NCBI GenBank assembly: GCA_963777735.1
Contig: CAVZRQ010000008.1
Location: 496,001-560,000, forward strand
Source: ZC4RG30 sp963777735
Lineage (GTDB): Bacteria > Pseudomonadota > Gammaproteobacteria > Steroidobacterales > Steroidobacteraceae
Direction: 5' to 3'
DNA length: 64,000 bases
The notes beneath the pieces were generated by a model. It searched no databases, had not been told where the DNA came from, and saw nothing but the letters and a program-made list of their open reading frames with translations. The translations under genes and the position numbers were made by a program. Positions 10,419 through 20,550 of the stretch are shown in pieces (the first letter of the stretch is position 1; each line of letters opens with the position of its first letter).

Positions 10419-13400
10419 CGGCCAGTTGCGGGCCCGGCGGAGGATTCCGCCGGATATAGGAATAATAGAGCAGCGGAATGACCACCAGCGTCAGCACGGT
10501 GCTGACCAGGATGCCGAAGATCAGCGAAACCGCCAGGCCGTTGAAGATCGGGTCATCCAGGATGAACAGGCCGCCGATCATCGCCGCGAGCCCGGTGAGC
10601 ACGATGGGTTTGGCGCGCACGGCACAGGCATCGATCACCGCCTCGGCCACCGGTCGCCCTTCGGCCAGCGACTGGTTGATGAAATCCACCAGCAGGATCG
10701 AATTGCGCACGATGATTCCGGCCAGCGCGATCATGCCGATCATCGAAGTGGCCGTGAACTGCGCGCCCAGCAGCGCATGGCCAGGCATGACGCCGATGAC
10801 CGTCAGCGGAATCGGCGCCATGATGATCAGCGGCACGATATAGCTGCGGAACTGCGCCACCACCAGGAAATAGATCAGCAGGATCCCGGCCGCGTAGGCG
10901 ATGCCCATGTCGCGGAAGGTTTCGTAGGTGATCTGCCATTCGCCATCCCATTTGACCGCGAACTGCGAGGTATCCGGCGGCTGGCGGATGAAGTACTGCT
11001 GCACTTCCACCCCGCCCACGGGTTTGTCGCGCAGCTGGCCGACCAGATTGAACATGCCGTAGAGCGGGCTGTCGTATTCACCCGCTTCGTCTCCGGTCAC
11101 GTAGACCACGGGCAGCAGATCCTTGTGGTGGATGGCGCCATCCCAGGCGCCGCGCTCCACCGTGACCAGTTCCGAGAGAGGCACGAGTTTGCCGTCGGCA
11201 GCGCGCACCCGCAGGGCCAGCAGCGCCGGCATGCTCGACTGGTCGGCGCTGGAAGCACGCAGCCGCACGGCATGCGGATAACGCGAGCGACCATCCTGCA
11301 ACCAGGTGACATCGGTGCCGGAGATGGCGGCGCCCAGCGTGGCCACGATATCGGCCTGTGCCACGCCGAGCCTGGCGGCCCGCACGCGATCGACCGCGAT
11401 GGTTTCGCGGGGCGCTGCCGTTTCCACCGTCGAATCCACATCCACGATGCCTGCGGTGCCGCGGAAAACCGTGGCGAGTTCGGCGCCCAGTTCGCGACTG
11501 CGCGCGTAATCCGGTCCATAGACCTCGGCCACCAGCGGCGAGAGGACCGGCGGTCCAGGCGGCACCTCCACCACTTTCAGGCTGGCGCCATAACGCTGCG
11601 CCAGCGCGGCAAGTTCGGGGCGCAGGTGGCTCGCGATCTCGTGGCTCTGGCGACTGCGCTCGTGCTTGTCGACCAGATTCACCTGCAGGTCGCCCACATT
11701 GCTGCCGCTGCGCAGAAAATACTGGCGCACCAGTCCGTTGAAATTCATGGGCGCGGAAGTGCCGGCATAGCCCTGGAAACTGAGCACTTCGGGCACACGG
11801 GCCACGCGCTGGCCCACATCCATCAGCAAGGCATTGGTGGCTTCCAGCGAACTGCCTTCAGGCAGATCCACCACGATCTGCAGTTCCGACTTGTTGTCGA
11901 AGGGCAGCATCTTCAGCACCACGATGCGCAGAACCGCGAGCCCTGCCGACAGCAACACCAGCAGCAGCATGCTGGCGAACAGGATGCGTCGCCGGCGTGA
12001 AGCCGCCCCACCCTGCACGAATGGCCCGACCACGCGGCCGAACAGACGATGCAGCAGGGATTCGCGTCCGGTCGTTTCGGCGGTCGCCGCATCCGGTGCT
12101 GCGTTGGAATGATGGCGCGCCAGCAGTCGCGCGCTGAGCCAGGGCGTGACGATGAGCGCCACTGCCAGCGAAAGCAGCATGCCCACCGAGGCATTGATGG
12201 GGATTGGCCGCATGTACGGGCCCATCAGGCCGGTGACGAAGGCCATCGGCAGCAGCGCCGCGATCACGGTGAAAGTGGCGAGTATGGTCGGCCCGCCGAC
12301 TTCATCGACCGCGCCGGGAATGGCCTGCAGCAGGGTCTTTCCGCCGCGCTGCATGTGCCGGTGGATGTTCTCGACGACGACGATGGCATCGTCCACCAGG
12401 ATGCCAATGGAAAAGATCAGCGCGAACAGCGAGACGCGATTCAGCGTGAAGCCCATCGCGCGCGAGGCAAACAGCGTCAGCGCCAGTGTGAGCACCACCG
12501 CCACGCCCACGACGATGGCTTCGCGCCACCCGAGCGTGAACAACACCAGCAGCACCACGGAGGCTGTGGCGAAGATCAGCTTCTGGATCAGCTTCTGCGC
12601 CTTGTCGGTGGCCGTCTGGCCGTAGTCGCGCGTCACTTCGTATTGCACACCCGCAGGAATCAGCTCGCCGCGCAGCTGCTGCAACCGGGCGGTGACTGAA
12701 CTGGTGATGTCGGCCGCGTTGCTGCCCGGCTTCTTGGCGATCGCCACGGTGACTGCTGGCGCAGGGCCGGCAGCAGGCCCTGACCTGCCGGCGGGCACGC
12801 CATGCCAGACATAGGTGTCGGGCGTATCGGCGCCATCGCCGATCCGTGCCACGTCGGCGAGCAGCAGCGGCCGCCCGGCACTGACGCCGATGACGAGATT
12901 GGCCACATCCGCGGCGCTGGCCAGGAACTTGCCTGCGCTGACCGGAGTGGCGCCTTCCGGTGCGACGCGCTCGCCCAGCTGCTGCACGACATTGGCCGCG
13001 CGCAGGGAGTTCATCAGGTCGGGCACGGTCAAGCCGTAATTTGCGAGCCGCGAGCTATCGAGCGTGACGACGACCCGGCGCTCCGGCGCGCCGATCGAGA
13101 ACACATCGCGCGTGCCATCGTATGCGTTTGAGTTCGGTTTCCAGGCTGCGCGCCACCTGCGCGAGATCGGCCGGACCGCGCGCGGGATCGTCGGTCCACA
13201 GCGTCACGCTCATGATGGGCACGTCGTCGATGCCCTTGGGTTGCACCAGTGGCTGCCCGATGCCGCGATCCTGGCGCAGCAGATCCATGTTGGACCAGAC
13301 CTGGTTGTACAGACGGACCAGCGCGGCCTGGCGCGGCACGCCTACGTCGAACTCGACAGTGAGCACGGCGAGGCCAGGCCGCGAGGTGGAGTAGACATGC

Positions 13401-13669
13401 TTGATGCCTTCGATCTCGGCGAGGCGCTGCTCCAGCGGCGATGCCACCTGCTGCTCGACATCACGCGCTGCGGCGCCTGCATACGGCACGATGACATTGG
13501 CCATCGTCACGTCGATCTGCGGCTCTTCTTCCCGTGGCGTGATCATCACCGCCACCACACCGAGCAGCAGGCCAACGAGGGCCAGCAGCGGCGTCATGGG
13601 ATTGGCTACAAAGCTGCGCGCCAGCCGGCCCGAAATACCGAGCGCTGGTGCGGGCTGCGTGTCGCTCAC
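10408..13669 (-). CDS. RND efflux pump, inner-membrane permease (frameshifted in this sequence)
   Basis: The product is an AcrB-type proton-driven pump of the resistance-nodulation-division family, about 1086 residues once the frame is repaired. The first ~185 residues (membrane helix LLALVGLLLGVVAVM and start of the porter domain) are in one frame. Near 13121 the frame shifts by one extra base, and the rest continues with the helix-4 proton-relay motif GILVDDAIVVVENI, periplasmic porter regions and C-terminal helices. Its start overlaps the adaptor stop by ATGA. No outer-membrane channel gene is present. Substrate is unknown; placement after an SQR-like gene suggests a reactive-sulfur or electrophile role, which is inference. 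Confidence 0.88.
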
Positions 13670-14733
13670 TGCCTGGCTGCCTTGTCGCGTTGCGCGCTCA
13701 GTGACTGCAGCGCTGCGACCGGGTCTGCTGCGACTTTCTCGCCGGGAAGAAGCCCTGCGATGACTTCAATGTTCCCGCCTTCGGTGCGCCCGATCCGCAG
13801 CTGGCGCAGCACCACGGCATCGTCTGTCACCACATACGCCGCGGTGAGCTCGCCGCGATTCACCACCGCGGTGGAGGGCAGCCACACACCGGCCACTCCT
13901 TTGGCTGCCGCGAAGTGGACCTTGGCGGTTTGCCCCGGCCGGGGCGGCGATTTCAGGGTTGGCAGCAGCACGCGCACCGTAGTGCTGTGCGCCTGAGGAT
14001 CCGAGCCTGGATAGACGATGACCTTCGCTGCTTCGACCTGCTGGCCGTCCGGCAGGAGGATGCTGGCCCGGGGGTCGGTACGAATGGCGGCCGCATCGCC
14101 TTGCGGCACCAGGACCTCCACTCGCAATTGTCCCGGTGCATACAGCGTGAACAGCGGCTGGCCCGGTGCAACCGTCTCTCCCAGCTCGACATGACGAGCG
14201 GCAACGATGCCTGCATAGGGTGCGCGCACCACGGTATAGCCCTGCTGCTGCTGCGCCTGCACGAGTTGCGCAGCCGCGGCATCGCGCGTGGCAATGGCAG
14301 ACTCATGCGCAGCCTTTACGCGGTCGAAATCGTCGCGCGAAACCAGCTGCCGGTTGACGAGCTCCGTCCCGCGCTGATAGCGGGTGCTGGCGTCGGTGAG
14401 CTGGGCTTCCGCGGCACGCAGCTGCGCCCGTGCGGTATCCACTGCCGCGGCCTGTTCTTCACCAGTGAGCCGCAGCAACATTTCTCCGCGGGATACCTGC
14501 TGATCTACATCTGCCGGCAGTGCCGCCACCCGGCCCGCAGTCTGTGCCGACAGCATGGCCTGCTCGACGGCCTGCACCACACCATCCCACGCGAGCCCGC
14601 CGGCCTGGTCGCCCGCCGCAACCGTGAAGGTGTCGAGCTGCGGCGCAGGAGCCGGAGCCTGCGGTGAAGGATCACTGCTGCAGGCCGTGAGCCACAGCAC
14701 CAGCATCGCAATTGTGGAGAATCTGCCTGACAT
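13666..14733 (-). CDS. RND periplasmic adaptor (membrane-fusion) lipoprotein
   Basis: This 355-residue adaptor links the RND permease to an outer-membrane channel. It starts with a lipoprotein signal (hydrophobic MLVLWL, lipobox LTAC, Cys18). A biotinyl-lipoyl half-motif and a coiled-coil hairpin (about 85-150, ARAQLRAAEAQL) follow, then a second lipoyl half (VVRAPYAGIVAARHVELGE) and beta-barrel domains. A longer upstream start is possible, but only the start at 14733 leaves the signal sequence at the N-terminus. It begins 5 bases after the DUF2892 gene and overlaps the pump gene, so all are translated as one operon. Confidence 0.9.
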   Translation of the reverse strand: MSGRFSTIAMLVLWLTACSSDPSPQAPAPAPQLDTFTVAAGDQAGGLAWDGVVQAVEQAMLSAQTAGRVAALPADVDQQVSRGEMLLRLTGEEQAAAVDTARAQLRAAEAQLTDASTRYQRGTELVNRQLVSRDDFDRVKAAHESAIATRDAAAAQLVQAQQQQGYTVVRAPYAGIVAARHVELGETVAPGQPLFTLYAPGQLRVEVLVPQGDAAAIRTDPRASILLPDGQQVEAAKVIVYPGSDPQAHSTTVRVLLPTLKSPPRPGQTAKVHFAAAKGVAGVWLPSTAVVNRGELTAAYVVTDDAVVLRQLRIGRTEGGNIEVIAGLLPGEKVAADPVAALQSLSAQRDKAARQ

Positions 14734-14738
14734 CGATA

Positions 14739-14942
14739 TCACCTGAATGCGCAGCCGTCCTTGACCCCGACCGCCTTGAAGATCATTGCCGCAGGGCAGA
14801 AGCCCGTGAAGCTCGCCTGGATCAGGTTGAAGCCGACGAACACGGTCAACCACAGCCAGTTGGGCGAAACGTAATGCGCCAGCGCCAGACTGGCCAACAC
14901 GACAACGCCTGCAAAAGCCATCACTGCACGATCGATATTCAT
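14739..14942 (-). CDS. Small membrane protein, DUF2892 (YgaP-type transmembrane domain)
   Basis: This 67-residue protein has two hydrophobic segments (about 8-25 and 29-47) and the family pattern FTGFCPAAMIFKAVGV near its end. The domain is known as the membrane part of the rhodanese YgaP and often occurs with sulfur-handling genes. The single cysteine in GFCP is conserved in the family as far as I recall. AGGAG precedes the ATG. It lies 10 bases after the SQR gene and 5 bases before the adaptor. A role in moving or presenting sulfane sulfur at the membrane is inference. Confidence 0.85.
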   Translation of the reverse strand: MNIDRAVMAFAGVVVLASLALAHYVSPNWLWLTVFVGFNLIQASFTGFCPAAMIFKAVGVKDGCAFR

Positions 14943-14952
14943 AGGGGACTCC

Positions 14953-16241
14953 TCAGTTCTTCGGGGGTTTCTTGAGCCTTTCTATACCCAGCGCGCTCAG
15001 CACGTATTTCTCGTAGAGCGGTTCGGATGTGCCGCTGCGCATCTTGTGCAGGAAGTATTTCTCGAAGGCGATCTTCGCCAGATGCACCCAGCGACCCGTC
15101 TTGGCCCAGGTGACATTGCGTGGTGGAATCTGCGGCAGGGCCACAAACGCGGCGCCGGTATCACCCATGTCCGCGAGGCACACGGCGTTCCAGGTGCCTT
15201 CGAAGTTTGCCGGCCGCCCCGCCATCTCCGCATCGATATTGCTCACGATGGTGGTCACCATCGATTCGATCATGAAGCCGGTCTTGGGCACACCGGTCGG
15301 AATCGGGGTGGGTTCGGTCGGCGCGATGGCCACACACACGCCGGCAGCGAAGATGTTCGGATAACGCGGGCTGCGCTGGTGTTTGTCGACCAGCACGAAG
15401 CCGCGCGGATTGCACAGCCCTTCCACGCCAGCCACGGCCTCGACTCCCGCGAAAGCCGGCAGCAGCATGGAGAACCGCGCCGGGATTTCACGCGTGCCTT
15501 TGGGTTTGCCGGCTTCATCATGCTCTTCGATCACGATGGCATCGGCGCGCGCCTCGATCACCTTCGCATTCGTGATCCACTGGATGTGGCGCTTGCGGAA
15601 TTCGGACTCCATCAGCCCTTTCGAATCGCCGACTCCGCCCAGACCCATGTGCCCCACATAGGGCTCACTGGTGATGTAGGTCATCGGCACCCGATCGCGG
15701 ATGCGGCGTTTGCGCAGGTCGGCGTCGAGGATGAAGGCGAATTCATAGGCCGGCCCGAAACAGCTGGCACCCTGCACTGCTCCCACCACGATGGGACCTG
15801 GCTCGGCAACGAACTGCTGGTACGCCGACCACGCATGCTCGGCATGCGGCAGCGTGCACACGGACTGGCGTGAACCCGCCCTCAGGGCCGAGACCCTTGA
15901 TGGCGGCGAAATCGAGTTTCGGCCCGGTGCAGATCAGCAGGTAGTCGTAGGGAATCAGCTCGCCATTGACCAGCTCCAGCTGGTTGGTGACGGCATGAAT
16001 GTGCTGTACCGGTGATTCCTGGAACTTGATGCCCTGCCGGCGCAGATAGACACCCGCATCGAGCGAGGTTTCCTCGGCCTTGCGCCAGCCCACCCCGATC
16101 CAGGGATTGGATGGCGTGAAGCTGAACTCGGGGCCCCTGCCCCACGAGCGTGATCTCGTGGTCGGCCCCCAGTACATGCCGCAACTCGTACGCGGCGCTC
16201 ATGCCCGCGAGCCCTGCCCCAACTATTGCGATTCGTGCCAC
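14953..16241 (-). CDS. Sulfide:quinone oxidoreductase-like flavoprotein (two frameshifts in this sequence)
   Basis: The family oxidises sulfide to sulfane sulfur or polysulfide and passes electrons to quinone at the membrane. With two one-base corrections (near 16135, a CCCC run, and near 15873) the protein is 428 residues, the usual SQR length. The N-terminus has the FAD motif IVGAGLAGMSAAYE. Later come LLICTGPKLDF, GASCFGPAYEF and NIFAAGVCVAI followed by PIPTGVPKTGFMIESM. The last two regions carry the redox-cysteine positions expected of SQR. The GTG start has GGAGGG eight bases upstream. It heads the operon and is divergent from the ArsR-type regulator. Related flavocytochrome c dehydrogenases are less likely because no cytochrome gene adjoins. 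Confidence 0.82.
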
Positions 16242-16266
16242 GTTCCGGCCCTCCGCTGATGGGTTG

Positions 16267-16318
16267 TATATTAGTATGTTCTTATATTAGAGTCAACTAA
16301 TCTTCAGTTGGGTATAAT
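16267..16318. promoter_or_regulatory. Divergent promoter-operator between the SQR operon and its regulator
   Basis: This AT-rich island holds a near-consensus minus-strand promoter: TTGACT (16296-16291), 17 bases, TAATAT (16273-16268). A plus-strand -10 TATAAT (16313-16318) faces the regulator gene. The inverted repeat ATTAG-AGTCAA-CTAAT (16286-16301) covers the minus -35 and the upstream side of the plus promoter. A second TATATTAG copy begins at 16267. An ArsR-family dimer bound there would block both directions. Confidence 0.65.
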
Positions 16319-16325
16319 TTGTTGC

Positions 16326-16679
16326 ATGCAGCGCCGGGTCACAGTTCGCCAGCACACAGTCAGCAAGCCGCAACCAGCAGGCATCGAGGGTCTGCGTGAA
16401 AACGCCACGCAGGCGGCACGCCTGCTGCGGGCACTGTCGAATGAGAATCGGCTGATGCTGCTGTGCCTGCTGTTCGAAGGCGAACGCACTGTGGGCGAAC
16501 TGAATGAATCGCTGCCGTTGAGCCAGTCGGCGCTTTCGCAGCATCTGGCTGTGCTGCGGGAAGAAGGTCTGGTGACTACACGCCGGGACGCACAGAGCAT
16601 CTACTACGGTTTGGCTTCTGCGCCAGCGCAACGCGTCATCGAGACGTTGCACAGCATCTATTGTCCGGATCGTTGCTGA
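16326..16679 (+). CDS. ArsR-family repressor, SqrR/BigR (persulfide-sensor) type
   Basis: This 117-residue winged-helix protein has the ArsR/SmtB fold (ARLLRALSNENRLMLLCLL, recognition helix SQSALSQHLAVLR, wing TTRRDAQSIYY). It lacks the metal-site ELCVCDL motif. Cys47 and Cys113 are 66 residues apart, the same spacing as Cys41/Cys107 of SqrR and Cys42/Cys108 of BigR, where a polysulfide bridge between them releases DNA. A further Cys117 ends the protein. It is divergent from the SQR operon, its likely target, and probably represses itself. The ATG lies 7 bases after TATAAT with no ribosome-binding site, so the mRNA may be leaderless. Confidence 0.85.
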   Translation: MQRRVTVRQHTVSKPQPAGIEGLRENATQAARLLRALSNENRLMLLCLLFEGERTVGELNESLPLSQSALSQHLAVLREEGLVTTRRDAQSIYYGLASAPAQRVIETLHSIYCPDRC

Positions 16680-16703
16680 CCCGGGCAGATAAACAGGTGG
16701 AAA

Positions 16704-16780
<77 letters not shown>

Positions 16781-16834
16781 ACAACGCGATGATACCCTAC
16801 CGGCCGTTCCAACACCGGGGAGCTTGGACAAGAA

Positions 16835-17744
16835 ATGACGGCACGTTTGCTGGATGGCAAGGCGATTGCGCAGGCCCTGCGCGACAACATCAAGGTTCAG
16901 GTAGCGGCATTGAAGGCCGCAGGCAGGCGCCCACCGGGGCTGGCGGTCGTGATCGTCGGCCAGGACCCTGCCTCACAGATCTATGTGCGCAACAAGCATG
17001 TGGCCACCGAAGCCTCCGGCATGCACTCCGTGGTCAAGGTCATGCCGGAAACGGCAACCCAGGCCGAAGTCATGGCAGTTGTGCAGGCACTGAATGCCGA
17101 TCCGGCCATCGACGGCATCCTGGTGCAGCTGCCCGTGCCGAAACACATCGACAGCAAGGCCGTGATCGACGCCATAGCCGTGGAAAAGGATGTGGACGGC
17201 TTCAACCCCGTGAACATCGGCCTGCTCGCCCAGCGCACACCGCGACTGCGCCCCTGCACTCCCTACGGCTGCATGAAGATGCTCGAGCATGAAGGCATCG
17301 ATCCGAAAGGCATGGATGCCGTGGTGATCGGCCAGTCGAACATCGTAGGACGCCCGGCTGCGCTCGAACTGCTGATGCGTGGCGCGACCGTCACCATCTG
17401 CCACAGCCAGACGAAGGATCTGATCGGCCACATCAAGCGCGCCGACCTCATCGTGGCCGGCATCGGCAAACCGGAATTCGTGAAGGGCGAGTGGATCAAA
17501 CCTGGCGCCATCGTGCTCGACGTGGGCATCAATCGCCTGCCCTTCTGGCAAGGTGGTGGGCGATGTGGAGTTCGAGACGGCGAAGGAGCGCGCATCCTGG
17601 ATCACGCCTGTGCCGGGTGGCGTGGGCCCCATGACCATCGCGATGCTGATCCAGAATACGCTTGAGGCCTACCAGTTCCGCGAAGGCCTGCTGCATACCG
17701 GCGCACGCGCCGTGGAACAGCCGCTTACTCCGCCGCCTCGCTGA
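16835..17744 (+). CDS. folD: Methylenetetrahydrofolate dehydrogenase / cyclohydrolase (frameshifted in this sequence)
   Basis: FolD interconverts 5,10-methylene-, methenyl- and 10-formyl-tetrahydrofolate, supplying one-carbon units for purines and formyl-Met. Visible motifs: the catalytic region YVRNKHVATEASGM (about 50-63), GILVQLPVP (~96-104), KDVDGFNP and the NADP-site GQSNIVGRPAA (~165-175). Near 17543 the frame breaks at GINRLP. One base out, the tail continues VVGDVEFETAKERASWITPVPGGVGPMT to the stop. Removing one base of CCCTT gives a standard ~302-residue protein. The gene is usually essential, so a base-calling insertion is likely. Confidence 0.9.
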
Positions 17745-17748
17745 TCGG

Positions 17749-19158
17749 CTAGCGGCGACGCCAGACGGTGGTGCCGTCTGGCTTGTCTTCCAGGATCACG
17801 CCGGCCTCTGCCAGCGAATCGCGCAACCGATCCGATTCCTTGAAATCCCGCGCCTTGCGCGCCGCGAGGCGCGCGGCAATGGCGGCCTCGATCGCCGCAT
17901 CATCGGGCCCGCAAGCACTGCCCGGCGCCGCGAGTCGAAACCATTGCTCGGGATCCAGTCGGCAGATGCCAAGCACCGCAGCCAGCTCGCGGAACACGGC
18001 AGCCCGCTGCCCTGCCAATTGCAGTGAATCGCCACCGCGGCTCTTGGCGTCGTTGATGTCACGCGCCAGCCGCTGCAGCACCACCAGCGCCTTGGGGGTG
18101 TTGAAATCGTCATCCATCGCGAGGCGGAACTCGGCCCGCCATTGATCCGCGTCGGCCGCCGGCATCCTGGCGAGCGGCACACCGCGCAGCGCCTGGTACA
18201 GGCCGCACAGCGTGGCATCGGCCTGCTGCAGGTTCTCCAGCGTGTAATTGATGGGCCCGCGGTAGTGGCTGGCCACCAGGAAATAGCGCAGCACCTCCGC
18301 ATGCCGCAGATGCGGCAGCACCTCGCGCAGCGTGAAGAAATTGCCCAGCGACTTGGACATCTTCTCGCTGTCGACATTCACGAAGCCGTTGTGCAGCCAG
18401 TAGTTGGCGAAGGCCTTGCCGGTGGCGCCGCAGCTCTGTGCGATCTCGTTCTCGTGGTGCGGGAACTTGAGATCCATGCCGCCACCGTGGATGTCGAAGT
18501 GCTCACCGAGCAATGCCATCGCCATGGCCGAGCATTCGATATGCCAGCCGGGGCGGCCCGGCCCCCAGGGCGATGGCCAGCTCGGCTCGCCGGGCTTCGA
18601 ATGCTTCCAGAGCACGAAGTCGAGCGGATCGCGCTTGGATTCGTCGACCTCCACCCGCGAGCCGGCGCGCAGGTCCTCCAGCCGCTTGCCGGAAAGCTGG
18701 CCGTAATCCTCGAAACTCGTGACGGAGTACATGACATCGCCATTGGCCGCGGCATAGGCATGGTCGCGCGCGATCAGCTTTTCGATCAGGGCGACGATGC
18801 CGGGCACATGCGCGGTGGCACGCGGCTCGTGATCCGGCTTTGCCACGCCCATCAGCGCTGCGTCTTCGTCCATGGCGGTGATGTAGCGCGCGGTCAGTGC
18901 CTCGATCGGCTCGCCGCGCTCGGCGGCCCGGCGAATGATCTTGTCGTCGATGTCGGTGATGTTCCGCACGTAGGTGACGGCATAACCGCTGTAGCGCAGA
19001 TAACGCTGCACCACATCGAAAGCCACCAGCATGCGCATGTGGCCGATATGGCAGTAGTCGTAAACGGTGATGCCGCAGACGTACATGCGCACGGCCCCGG
19101 CGACCAGCGGACGAAACAGCTCCTGCTTTCCCGTCAGGGAATTGTGAATGCTCAGCAT
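17749..19158 (-). CDS. cysS: Cysteinyl-tRNA synthetase
   Basis: This class I synthetase charges tRNA-Cys. The 469-residue product shows the zinc-site start VCGITVYDYCHIGHMR (~27-42, containing HIGH), a second zinc cluster region (HIECSAMAMALLG, FPHHENEIAQSCG), KMSKSLGNF (~268-276) and the C-terminal DALR-like domain. Length is normal. It lies 9 bases downstream of gltX and converges on folD with 4 bases between. A TAAACT hexamer six bases before the ATG may be an extra start signal. Confidence 0.97.
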   Translation of the reverse strand: MLSIHNSLTGKQELFRPLVAGAVRMYVCGITVYDYCHIGHMRMLVAFDVVQRYLRYSGYAVTYVRNITDIDDKIIRRAAERGEPIEALTARYITAMDEDAALMGVAKPDHEPRATAHVPGIVALIEKLIARDHAYAAANGDVMYSVTSFEDYGQLSGKRLEDLRAGSRVEVDESKRDPLDFVLWKHSKPGEPSWPSPWGPGRPGWHIECSAMAMALLGEHFDIHGGGMDLKFPHHENEIAQSCGATGKAFANYWLHNGFVNVDSEKMSKSLGNFFTLREVLPHLRHAEVLRYFLVASHYRGPINYTLENLQQADATLCGLYQALRGVPLARMPAADADQWRAEFRLAMDDDFNTPKALVVLQRLARDINDAKSRGGDSLQLAGQRAAVFRELAAVLGICRLDPEQWFRLAAPGSACGPDDAAIEAAIAARLAARKARDFKESDRLRDSLAEAGVILEDKPDGTTVWRRR

Positions 19159-19164
19159 CCGGGC

Positions 19165-19170
19165 AGTTTA
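19165..19170 (-). promoter_or_regulatory. Possible -10 element abutting the cysS start
   Basis: Minus-strand TAAACT (19170-19165) ends six bases before the cysS ATG and overlaps the gltX stop codon. It fits the leaderless geometry seen elsewhere in the window, but no convincing -35 is visible. Confidence 0.3.
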
Positions 19171-20544
19171 AGCGAATCGGGCCAGCCGGCGCTGCGCGGA
19201 ACCCGGCGCCATGGCGCGCAGCAAAGGCCCGAGCTCCGGTCCTGCGAGGCGCCCTGTCAGTGCAGCCCGCAAGGGCTTGAACAGTGCCGGCCCTTTGAGT
19301 CCGGTAGCCAGTTTGGCGGCTGAAATGATCGCCGCGAAATCGTTGCGTGCAGCCGCGCCGGCTGCGGCTGCAAACAGGGCGCGATCGGCGGCATTGACGG
19401 CGGCAGCCGCCTCCCCCTCCAGCTCGGGGTCTTTGCCGAAGGCCACATCCACCCATACCAGTACATCGTCGGGAAGCACGATGTTGGGCAACACCGCCGC
19501 AATGAAAGCCCGGTGCTGCTCGGGCGGCAGATTCTGCGGGATGCGCGCACCCAGCCAGCGCAGCGCCTCCTCGACATTCATGCGGTGCACGGCTTCCTTC
19601 TGCCATACCAGCAGCTGCGAGTGCTCGAACTGTGCGGGCGAGCGCTGCAGGTGGGTGGTCTCGAATGCAGCCGCCATTTCGTCGAAGGACAGCAGTTCAT
19701 GTCGCGGCGAGGAATGCCCCAGCCGAAACAGATGATTCACCAGGGCCAGTGGCAACATGCCCTCTTCACGCAAGGCCCGCAGGCTGACTGCACCCTCGCG
19801 TTTGGAAAGTGGCGCTCCGGCCGGACCGGTGAGCAGTGACAGATGGCCGTACTGTGGCGCGGGCAGGTCAAGAGCCTGCAGGATCAGCAGCTGGCGGGGC
19901 GTATTGCTGAGGTGATCATCACCACGCAGCAGCTGCGTGACGCCACTCAGTGAGTCGTCGATCGCATTGGAAAAGAAGAACGCGGCCGAGCCATCGGCCC
20001 GGCGCAACACGAAATCCCCGATCTCGGCATGGGCGAAATGCCGGGGCCCGTGCACGAGGTCGACGAACTCCACTGCGCCCTCACGTGGCACCGCAAAACG
20101 CATCGACGCCGGCGTGCCGGCGGCTATCCGGGCAGACCTTTCTGCTTCGGACAGGTCGCGGCACTTGCCCGAATAACGCGGCGGCCGGCCAGCTGCCTGC
20201 TGGGCTGTCCGCGCCAGCTCCAACTCGCGCTGCGTACAGAAACATGGATAGGCCATGCCCCTGCCCTGCAGCCGGGCCAGATGCTCATCGTAAATGGCCG
20301 CGCGCTGCGACTGATGCAGGGGTTCGCCGGACCATTCGAGGCCCAGCCAGCGCAGATCTTCCTGCAGCAGCTGGGTGTGCCGGGGCTCGCTGCGGGCGGA
20401 GTCGGTGTCTTCGATGCGCAGCAGGAACCTGCCGCCGCTGCGGCGCGCCAGCAATGCATTGAACAATGCCGTGCGCGCATTGCCGAGATGCATCTCTCCC
20501 GTGGGGCTTGGCGCGAAGCGGGTTACGACAGGACTTTGCGACAT
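19168..20544 (-). CDS. gltX: Glutamyl-tRNA synthetase
   Basis: This class I synthetase charges tRNA-Glu. The 458-residue protein has the start TRFAPSPTGEMHLGNARTAL (HLGN as HIGH), the zinc motif CFC...YSGKC (about 98-125), the GluRS loop LLRGDDHLSNTP and PLSKREGAVSL as KMSKS. A C-terminal anticodon-binding domain excludes the short GluQ-type paralogue. It is divergent from lpxH with only 20 bases between the start codons. Minus-strand TATAGT ends six bases before its ATG. Confidence 0.95.
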   Translation of the reverse strand: MSQSPVVTRFAPSPTGEMHLGNARTALFNALLARRSGGRFLLRIEDTDSARSEPRHTQLLQEDLRWLGLEWSGEPLHQSQRAAIYDEHLARLQGRGMAYPCFCTQRELELARTAQQAAGRPPRYSGKCRDLSEAERSARIAAGTPASMRFAVPREGAVEFVDLVHGPRHFAHAEIGDFVLRRADGSAAFFFSNAIDDSLSGVTQLLRGDDHLSNTPRQLLILQALDLPAPQYGHLSLLTGPAGAPLSKREGAVSLRALREEGMLPLALVNHLFRLGHSSPRHELLSFDEMAAAFETTHLQRSPAQFEHSQLLVWQKEAVHRMNVEEALRWLGARIPQNLPPEQHRAFIAAVLPNIVLPDDVLVWVDVAFGKDPELEGEAAAAVNAADRALFAAAAGAAARNDFAAIISAAKLATGLKGPALFKPLRAALTGRLAGPELGPLLRAMAPGSAQRRLARFA

Positions 20545-20550
20545 GCGTGA

